From Deltaproteobacteria bacterium (GTDB lineage: Bacteria > Desulfobacterota > Binatia > UBA1149 > CAITLU01): a stretch of DNA of 60,327 nucleotides. The notes beneath the pieces were generated by a model, which did no database searches, was not told where the DNA came from, and saw only the letters and a list, made by a program, of their open reading frames with translations. Position 1 is the stretch's first letter. Every line of letters begins with the position of its first letter. The stretch spans positions 1 through 60,327 of the forward strand of contig JACRCR010000072.1 in the NCBI GenBank assembly GCA_016218925.1. Reading direction: 5' to 3'. Positions 53,998 to 60,327 of the stretch are shown here, piece after piece. The translations under genes were made by a program, and so were the position numbers.

Positions 53998-56076
53998 TCA
54001 GAAATAGTAGTCTCGATCGACGTATTCGTCGACATTCTGGACGCCGAGTTTAGTCATTGCTTCTACGGCCTCTGCGCGTTTCGCAGCGCGAATTTCCGCC
54101 GTGCCGTCTCGGCGATTCGCTTCGAAACGATACTCCGCGACCTTCAACCAGGCTAGGCCTGGGACGCGACTCATAATGGATTCGTCGAGCCGTCGTACCT
54201 CAGCAAGCTGAATCTGAGCCTGTGCGGTATCCCCCAGGTCGCTCAAAATGCAGGCAAGATACCACGATTGCACCGATGCCTCGATCAGATCCTTGCTGAC
54301 CTTGGCCTGCTCGAGAGCAGTTTGCACATGCTCTCTCGCCTTGAACAACAGCGCCTTCCTTTCTTCCGTCGTTTTCGTTGTCGCTACGCGTGCGTACGCC
54401 CTTCCCAGCAAAGAATGGGAGAAATGGTCTCGTTCCGTACGGACCGCAGGGCTGCTCACGAACTCGTGGAGATGTTCGCGGTCCATGTAGCGAAGACGCT
54501 CGCGGTAACTAGACTCTCCCTCTTTGTTGTCGATTTCAGGCTCTGCTTCGATCAGAGCTTCGAGGTCGTCGTATCGGCGAGTCCAGAAATAGACCCAAGC
54601 TTTGGAACGTAGCAACATCAGTTGAAGTTCGCGATCGCCCGACACGAGTGATTGCCCAACGTCCGCTATTGCCAACCACTCGCTCCACATGCCTGCCTGG
54701 CGAAAGTACTCATTGATACGCGCCAGCCGCGACCGACCATTTGCGTCGTTAGGTATAAGCGTTGTCCAGCCTTCGGCGGATAGCAGTAGAAACTCTAGGG
54801 TTCGAACATGCTGATCCAGAAAAGCCTTGTGATACACGCTAAAATATCTAGGCGGGCCTCCGAGAGGCATCGAGTCTAGCTCCCTCGTGAGCCACTGCGC
54901 GACTATCTTGCGGTCTTCGACGGTTACAGAAGTCGCCGCGGTTGCGCCTATCCGACCGCAACCAGCGTCGCAACCGAGACTTCTGTAGTGGGCAGGTGTG
55001 AGATCGATGGAGCAGTCTGTGCACAGCGTCGTAAAGAGGGTCAATTCGACGGGTTCGCGAAACACGGACAATAGACTCAGGGCTTTCTGTTCGTGGGCGG
55101 TTAGAGTCGACGGCGGAGTACCCGAAGCTCTCATGGCCACGCCGCGGGTCGCGATGATACGGGTGATATCTGTTGCAACAGCAGAAGAGTCGACACGATG
55201 TATCAGGCAATAGAGGCTCAGTAGAAAACTGCTTAATTCCGCAAACGCGCCGTCATCGGAGATCGGGATGACTCGGACATTGTAACGGCTGGCGTAGATG
55301 GATATCTCGGCCGGGCAAGTCTCCGCATCGCTGAGCACGCAATACATGGGCGGGCAGTCTGATTGGGCGAGCCGTCGCTCTTCCACGAGTGTACGGAACT
55401 GTCGGTCGCGCAGTGAGTATCCAAAGGTGATGATCCCGAAGCGTGAGAATAGAGACGCGATCAAGCGGTAATGTCGGGGGTCGCGTTCGAGATCGGCGTA
55501 GTCACTTGCCCGAAGTACGATTTCGTGCGGGTCCTTGTCGACAGAACCGTGGATCTTGAGTATGCGGCGTGCTCCGTCTTCAGCCCAAGCGCTTGCCTGC
55601 CACGCCTCATGATGCGTAAGCACTACTGGCTTGTGCCAGTCGAATAGCGACACGTACTGTTCGATCAAGGTGTCGAAATTGGTGGTTAGGAACATCTGGA
55701 ACGGCAGCAGTGCGAGTAGGCTGTGATTGAATGAAAAGGGCGTAGAAGGATGGGCTCCGAAGACGTCTCGGAGGACGGCAAAGTACTTGTCAGGGCCCAT
55801 TCCATGGATGACCTCGGCCGCCCACTCGGGCTGGGCATCCGAGATGTGTCTTAACCACTGGGAATTTCTCGGGTCCGGGCTGTACATTGTTGCGGCGACG
55901 CGCTCACAGATTATTGAAATGAGGCGCGACCAGGACGGCAGTCCAAGCGGCATAGATAAGCCGGAACCGACGAAAGCAACTACTTGTCGGCGCCGAAGGC
56001 GTTCGATGAGGTCCAAGGGGATCGCCGCTTCCTTGGCGAGCAGCAGAGGCGTGGGAACAATGGTTGCGGCGTTCAT
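53998..56076 (-). CDS. SIR2-family protein with helical repeat C-terminus
   Basis: A 692-residue protein. Residues about 20-270 form a SIR2-like NAD-binding domain: VAFVGSGLSMPLGLPSW (Gly37-Ser41), FLTTNFDTLIEQ (Asn133, Asp135) and RILKIHGSVDKDP (His176), then FGIITFGYSLRDRQF. Asn and His are the residues needed for NAD hydrolysis in SIR2 defence proteins. The remaining 400 residues are helical, with TPR-like features near the C-terminus (LLGRAYARVATTKTTEERKA). SIR2 proteins deplete NAD to stop phage growth. Transcribed toward the oxidoreductase and STAND genes. No ribosome-binding site is obvious. Confidence 0.88.
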   Translation of the reverse strand: MNAATIVPTPLLLAKEAAIPLDLIERLRRRQVVAFVGSGLSMPLGLPSWSRLISIICERVAATMYSPDPRNSQWLRHISDAQPEWAAEVIHGMGPDKYFAVLRDVFGAHPSTPFSFNHSLLALLPFQMFLTTNFDTLIEQYVSLFDWHKPVVLTHHEAWQASAWAEDGARRILKIHGSVDKDPHEIVLRASDYADLERDPRHYRLIASLFSRFGIITFGYSLRDRQFRTLVEERRLAQSDCPPMYCVLSDAETCPAEISIYASRYNVRVIPISDDGAFAELSSFLLSLYCLIHRVDSSAVATDITRIIATRGVAMRASGTPPSTLTAHEQKALSLLSVFREPVELTLFTTLCTDCSIDLTPAHYRSLGCDAGCGRIGATAATSVTVEDRKIVAQWLTRELDSMPLGGPPRYFSVYHKAFLDQHVRTLEFLLLSAEGWTTLIPNDANGRSRLARINEYFRQAGMWSEWLAIADVGQSLVSGDRELQLMLLRSKAWVYFWTRRYDDLEALIEAEPEIDNKEGESSYRERLRYMDREHLHEFVSSPAVRTERDHFSHSLLGRAYARVATTKTTEERKALLFKAREHVQTALEQAKVSKDLIEASVQSWYLACILSDLGDTAQAQIQLAEVRRLDESIMSRVPGLAWLKVAEYRFEANRRDGTAEIRAAKRAEAVEAMTKLGVQNVDEYVDRDYYF

Positions 56077-56277
56077 GTTCGTCTAGTTTGCCTTTGATGA
56101 TAGTGGCGTGCGACGATGCACGGGCATTTCCGGTACAACCACGCGAGCGCTGCAGACTAAGTGCTGACGACGCTGGTCGGATGGACCGGATCCGTCGTTG
56201 CAGGGCGAATGTGTCGCGCATACGTTCCCATGCTGTCGTTGACGTTGAGAAGCTCCACGGTGTTGCGATGCTCGCAC

Positions 56278-59200
56278 TTAGGGAGCAACCGCCGGCAGTG
56301 GCGACGCGGCATCGGGGACAGCTCCTCCTACCGTGAGCAGTAACTCGCGATCACCTTGGCGCCGGGAGATCGTGAGGTTCACGCTGATGGGTTGGTTCGG
56401 GCTGACACTGATCGTGGCGTCGAACTCGCAGTCGCGTGGATAGACTTGCTCGCCAACCAGCCGGTCTGCTCGGCAGCGTCCCTGAATCTGGGCTATGCCC
56501 GGGCCAAGGTAGCTATACCGGCTGACGTAAATGGCGTCGTAACCCCAGAGCCCGTCGTCATTCGTGACTTCAAAGCGCATGCCGGTGAGGGCTCGAGGAC
56601 ACGCCCCGCGCGTACACTCGTAGGATCCGGTCGCACGGAGTAACTGCCCGCCGTTGGCGGACACGCCGGAGAAACCACCCAGCACGATCTTGATGTCCTC
56701 TGGAGCGACCTCCGTGGCCGATTCGTCGTCGCGGCTGGCGCAGACGGTGGATGGGAGTCGTCGGGGCTTCGGCTCGAGTTCGAGGCGGCATACCGTACTC
56801 GCCGCGCAATGACCGCCATCGCCGCACTGTACGTCTACGAGACAACCGGCACCGAGAGCGAGGCCGTCACTGCAGAAACCGCCGGTCCTTGGCAGACCAA
56901 GATAGACGGCTGCGCGGCGGAGCCGACGAAAACCTTTCGTGACGACTAGACTCGACTGTCCTGCGCCACCCACCGTTGAAAGATCCAGGTGAGGACTGAC
57001 GGGGGCCCGAAGCTCAATCGCATCAATGGCCACGCGCGAGTAGCTGCTGTTCGGGATCTTCTGGACGATGTCACCGGCACGAAGGCCGGTGTCGTTACCG
57101 AGGTCGTCTGTCGCCACCAGACCGTCGATTCCACGAGAGGCTACTGTCCAGCTGCGCCGGGCGGTAACTTTGGCTTTGGCGCGTACGGCGGCGTTCGGCG
57201 AGACAGTTCGGGAATCCGTGATCGCCGCGGATTGCTGCGCAGGGGCCGTGCCCGTCAGAGCCTGACAGACAAGCGCCTGACTTCCCGGGACGCAATCATA
57301 GTTCAGGATGGCGAGGATAGTGCGGCGCACGTCCCAGCGCAGCATCATGTGGCCGTGATCGAGGTTGTCCGCGTCGCTGTGCGAGGCCAGGGCCCAGCGA
57401 TAGACGTTTGCCGCATTGAGCGACGGCCATTTCGCGCTTACGTAAGGAACGGTTCCGTCGCCCGACTGGCCTGGCTCTACGCTCACGTAGTATCGGCTAG
57501 ATGCGTTCCGGCACTCGGCGGAGTAGCCGTCGATGGCCTCGCAGCCGGCGGCCGTGTATTCCCCGGCGTACGGCGCCGGTGGTGCTGTGCTGCGGATCCG
57601 AGTCTTGGAAGGCGTTGGACGATCCACAACGTAGATCAGGTGCAAGGGAATCTCGGCGGGCGGCGTCCAGTTGTCCCAAGCGTCATGGCGCGTCAAAGCC
57701 CATTGTTGGTAGTGCGTGTTGAACTGACTGATTTCGTCAAAGTAGTACCAGGTAGAGTAGCCATTCCTGGAGGGACCGAGCCGGACGCCGTAAGGGAGCA
57801 ACGAATCGGTGAACGTTTGCCAGAAGCGGGTTGCGTCGTAGCTGCCGGCTCCGCCCGGTCCGCTGTATAGACCGCGATACGCTGCCAGCGGGCCGTAGTC
57901 CGTCTGCACGTCGAGGAAGACCCCGGGATAGGCGGGGGAAGGCATCAGTGCGTAACCCGCGGGCCCGTTGTCGGCGAAGCGCTTGATGTAGTTCGCGGTG
58001 ATCCCGACTGGGCCGAAACCTAAGCCGGCGTCTCCCGTGAGAAGGACGTACGGTGCCTGCGGAGCGCCAAGATGCGGCGTGCCGACCATTATCACTTTGC
58101 CGATGCGGCTGACTATGCCCGGACCGCGGCGGCGCAGGTATTCCTTGATCACCAAGCCGCCCATGCTGTGGCCGATGAGGTCGATCTTCGGCGGCGGGCT
58201 CTGCTGACAGTAGCTGGGCGCGGTTGCGGGGGGCTGGCAGCTACCGTTGCACACTTTGCAGTCGAGGTCGGTGAATACCTTGGCATCATCGTCACTTCCG
58301 CCGAGATCAAGGCGCCAGTCGTAGGGAAGCGTTTGATAGTACCCCTGCGGCCAATTGGCCTCCACAAACTTCGAAAATCCGTCGTAGACGGACTTGGACG
58401 GGATGTTGCAGACAGTGTCCAGGATCGGCCCCGCGTGCACAGGAACGATCTGCTGCCCGTAATCGTCGAGCCGCAATTGATCGGCGTCCGCTAGGAAGGA
58501 ATCGGCGAAGCCGCAGACCGGCCACAGTCGTCTATCGTCAGAGGAACGGTGAAGTTCACTGCCGTAGATGCCGGGCACGAACACGACCGGTGGCTGCGCG
58601 TCCAACCCTGGGGTAGGCGTACACGCCGAGGATGGAAGTGTGTAGGTCTTGGTGTTTGGGTGATAGAACACCTTCTTCGGATTGCACTGGTAGCGCGCCG
58701 TGATTTGGACCGCGAGAGCGGCCGCTGGCACCTTCACCTTGGCGTTCCACGCACTCCATGTACCCCAGCCTGCGCCCTGGCGTTCACGATAGGAGTAAAG
58801 CACGGCTTGACCTGCCACATTCGTGGCAGCGCCCGTTACGGAGATCTCCACGTTGCAATCCGCGTCGGGGATCTGTGCTATGCCGATCGTGAAAGTTGGA
58901 TAGACGAGCGGACAGGAAGCCGGTTGAGAGACAATCGACAGGTTCACTCCGGATCGGAAGGTTCGGCCGTCAGCGCGAGTCACATTGTAGTCGACCCGAT
59001 AGTCGCCGGCCGCGAGCTGCTGCGTCCACGTGTTGGCGGCGGTAAGAAAGGTTCCGTTGAGCAGCCACTCGCCGCTTTCGGAGGCAAGGCGCTGGACGCC
59101 GCGGACAGCTTGGGTGGCAGGGGCAGTCGCAGTTCCCGTGAGCTGTGTCCTTTGTTTGTCATCGGGGACCAGTAGGACCACGGAGTTCTCGGCGGGGTTG

Positions 59201-60327
59201 TTGTACGCAGCGGTGGCGACCGGCTGGTTGTTCTCGTCCTTCAGCGTGAACGCGATTCCGGACAGACTTCCGTCGCATCCCGCGTCGTCTTGGTCGATGA
59301 ACCCGTCGCCGTCGTTGTCGAGTCCGTCAGCACAATCGGCTGGGGTCGTCTCGGTATCGCAGGCGTCGCCGATCCCATCGCCGTCGCTGTCGGTTTGGTC
59401 GGGGTTGTAGATCTCAGGGCAGTTATCGAGGCAGCCGGTCCGTCGGCCGGACTGGCATTTGGCGCAGGTTCCGGATGTTACTATTTCATCTACACCGTCG
59501 GAGTCGTTGTCGACCGATGTGGTGCACGAGTTAGTGGAGTCGCACACCGGTACTACGAGCGGACTGTTGCCCCAACACTCCACACTGCCGTTGCCGCGGA
59601 GGCCGCACGTGTGCTCATAGGTGGCGCAGATTTTTGTAAAGGCGCCTGAGGGTGGCCTCTCCCATCCCAAAAGCCGGCCCCAGCACTCGAAACTGCCGTC
59701 GCTGCGGATCCCGCAGGTGTGATACCACCCGGCGGAGATGTCGCTGAAGGCGCCTGCGGGCGGCGACGCCTGCCCGTAAGAGTTGTCGCCCCAACACTCG
59801 ACGCTACCGCTGCTGCGGATCCCGCAGATGTGTTGCCGCCCGGAGGAGATGTCGCTAAAGGCGCCTGCGGGTGGCGACGCCTGCCCGTAAGAGTTGTCGC
59901 CCCAACACTCGACGCTACCGCCGCTGCGGATCCCGCAGATCTGATACCACGCGGTGGAGATGTCGCTAAAGGCGCCTGCGGGTGGCGACGCCTGCCCGAA
60001 AGGGTTTTCGCCCCAACACTCGACACTGCCGTCGCTGCGGATTCCGCAGGTGTGGTTGAGGCTGGCGGAGATGTCGCTCACGGCTCCTGAGGGCGGCCAC
60101 TCCCACCCCAAAAGCCGGCCCCAACACTCGACACTGCCGTCGCTGCGGATTCCGCAGGCGTAATGAGCACCAGCGGCGATGGAGCTGAAGGCTCCTGAGG
60201 ATGGCGACGCCTCCCCGGAAGAGTTGTCGCCCCAACACTCGACGCTGCCGCCGCTGCGGATACCGCAGGTGTGATCAGCGCCAGCGGAGATGACGCTCAA
60301 GGCTCCTGCGGGTGGCGACGCATGCCC
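56278..60327 (-). CDS. Giant RCC1-repeat / thrombospondin type 3 / lipase protein (5' end outside window)
   Basis: The frame is open from the window's right edge; at least 1349 residues are encoded, so the true start is not here. Seven RCC1-like 37-residue repeats (HTCGIRSDGSVECWG) come first, then calcium-binding DxDxDG repeats (NDSDGVDE, DSDGDGIGDACD, DNDGDGFIDQDD). A beta-rich region follows, then an alpha/beta-hydrolase of the LCAT/lipase type: VVFVPGIYGSELHRSSD, nucleophile Ser in DLIGHSMGGLVIKEYL, Asp in SGDGTVPYVSAKW and His in LDHGHMM. The last 250 residues are beta-rich. Likely a surface-bound or secreted lipase. Confidence 0.86.
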   Translation of the reverse strand, partial: GHASPPAGALSVISAGADHTCGIRSGGSVECWGDNSSGEASPSSGAFSSIAAGAHYACGIRSDGSVECWGRLLGWEWPPSGAVSDISASLNHTCGIRSDGSVECWGENPFGQASPPAGAFSDISTAWYQICGIRSGGSVECWGDNSYGQASPPAGAFSDISSGRQHICGIRSSGSVECWGDNSYGQASPPAGAFSDISAGWYHTCGIRSDGSFECWGRLLGWERPPSGAFTKICATYEHTCGLRGNGSVECWGNSPLVVPVCDSTNSCTTSVDNDSDGVDEIVTSGTCAKCQSGRRTGCLDNCPEIYNPDQTDSDGDGIGDACDTETTPADCADGLDNDGDGFIDQDDAGCDGSLSGIAFTLKDENNQPVATAAYNNPAENSVVLLVPDDKQRTQLTGTATAPATQAVRGVQRLASESGEWLLNGTFLTAANTWTQQLAAGDYRVDYNVTRADGRTFRSGVNLSIVSQPASCPLVYPTFTIGIAQIPDADCNVEISVTGAATNVAGQAVLYSYRERQGAGWGTWSAWNAKVKVPAAALAVQITARYQCNPKKVFYHPNTKTYTLPSSACTPTPGLDAQPPVVFVPGIYGSELHRSSDDRRLWPVCGFADSFLADADQLRLDDYGQQIVPVHAGPILDTVCNIPSKSVYDGFSKFVEANWPQGYYQTLPYDWRLDLGGSDDDAKVFTDLDCKVCNGSCQPPATAPSYCQQSPPPKIDLIGHSMGGLVIKEYLRRRGPGIVSRIGKVIMVGTPHLGAPQAPYVLLTGDAGLGFGPVGITANYIKRFADNGPAGYALMPSPAYPGVFLDVQTDYGPLAAYRGLYSGPGGAGSYDATRFWQTFTDSLLPYGVRLGPSRNGYSTWYYFDEISQFNTHYQQWALTRHDAWDNWTPPAEIPLHLIYVVDRPTPSKTRIRSTAPPAPYAGEYTAAGCEAIDGYSAECRNASSRYYVSVEPGQSGDGTVPYVSAKWPSLNAANVYRWALASHSDADNLDHGHMMLRWDVRRTILAILNYDCVPGSQALVCQALTGTAPAQQSAAITDSRTVSPNAAVRAKAKVTARRSWTVASRGIDGLVATDDLGNDTGLRAGDIVQKIPNSSYSRVAIDAIELRAPVSPHLDLSTVGGAGQSSLVVTKGFRRLRRAAVYLGLPRTGGFCSDGLALGAGCLVDVQCGDGGHCAASTVCRLELEPKPRRLPSTVCASRDDESATEVAPEDIKIVLGGFSGVSANGGQLLRATGSYECTRGACPRALTGMRFEVTNDDGLWGYDAIYVSRYSYLGPGIAQIQGRCRADRLVGEQVYPRDCEFDATISVSPNQPISVNLTISRRQGDRELLLTVGGAVPDAASPLPAVAP
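59560..60327. repeat. In-frame 111-bp tandem repeats (RCC1-like units)
   Basis: Seven units of about 111 bp encode the 37-residue motif with CGIRSxGSVECWG. The units at about 59730-60060 are nearly identical at the DNA level (CCCAACACTCGACGCTACCG blocks), showing recent expansion. The array continues beyond the window edge. Confidence 0.85.

Noticed and set aside
53748-54035. 95-codon leftward gene between SIR2 and oxidoreductase
   Set aside because: Overlaps the SIR2 3' end, no ribosome-binding site, Ser/Arg-rich low complexity.
59560-60327. CRISPR or satellite array
   Set aside because: 111-bp period encodes RCC1-like repeats in frame.

Overview
The window is GC-rich bacterial chromosome from a Gram-negative organism with secreted, lipoprotein and multihaem proteins. 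Several features fit a Deltaproteobacteria-type lineage, possibly Binatota (a lineage guess, not shown by any marker): large Cys-rich extracellular repeat proteins of the CNGxDTC type, two acyl-CoA dehydrogenases with an APH-type kinase-fold protein nearby, and an F420-pathway cofC. No rRNA, tRNA or CRISPR array was seen.

Left part (1-23.5 kb): housekeeping and lipid/fatty-acid metabolism. It holds ligA (cut by the window start), a ComEA-like secreted HhH protein, a repeat-trimmed response regulator, an APH-family protein, a THUMP protein, and a TetR-led leftward cluster (TetR, two acyl-CoA dehydrogenases, Zn-alcohol dehydrogenase). Rightward genes follow: an AhpD-like protein, a V4R-like sensor, trmJ, an ABM monooxygenase, an RND/MMPL transporter fused to a cyclic-nucleotide-binding domain, a second Zn-alcohol dehydrogenase, a MaoC hydratase, ygfZ and an NCS2-type permease.

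Middle part (23.5-43 kb): a giant secreted propeller-plus-Cys-repeat protein; mutS2; a divergent hemerythrin / DUF2249 / oxidase-like set that suggests nitric-oxide or oxygen handling; a LuxR / PAS-kinase / FixJ cluster flanked by identical CGTAG-N2-CTACG dyads; a gamma-glutamylcyclotransferase-like gene overlapping cofC; rsmD-coaD-aminotransferase; and an octahaem cytochrome fused to two thioredoxin folds.

Right part (43-60.3 kb): an accessory island. It contains higBA, a diversity-generating-retroelement target gene with a truncated avd and no reverse transcriptase, a RelE-like toxin, vapBC and a PIN/XRE-ImmA pair. These are separated by related, foldable intergenic repeats, and the arrangement recalls an integron cassette array or a repeat-driven island. 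Beyond it lies a visibly more AT-rich leftward block of SIR2 protein, Gfo/Idh oxidoreductase and STAND-TPR ATPase, which is a candidate undescribed anti-phage module. The window ends inside a giant RCC1-repeat / thrombospondin-type-3 / lipase protein.
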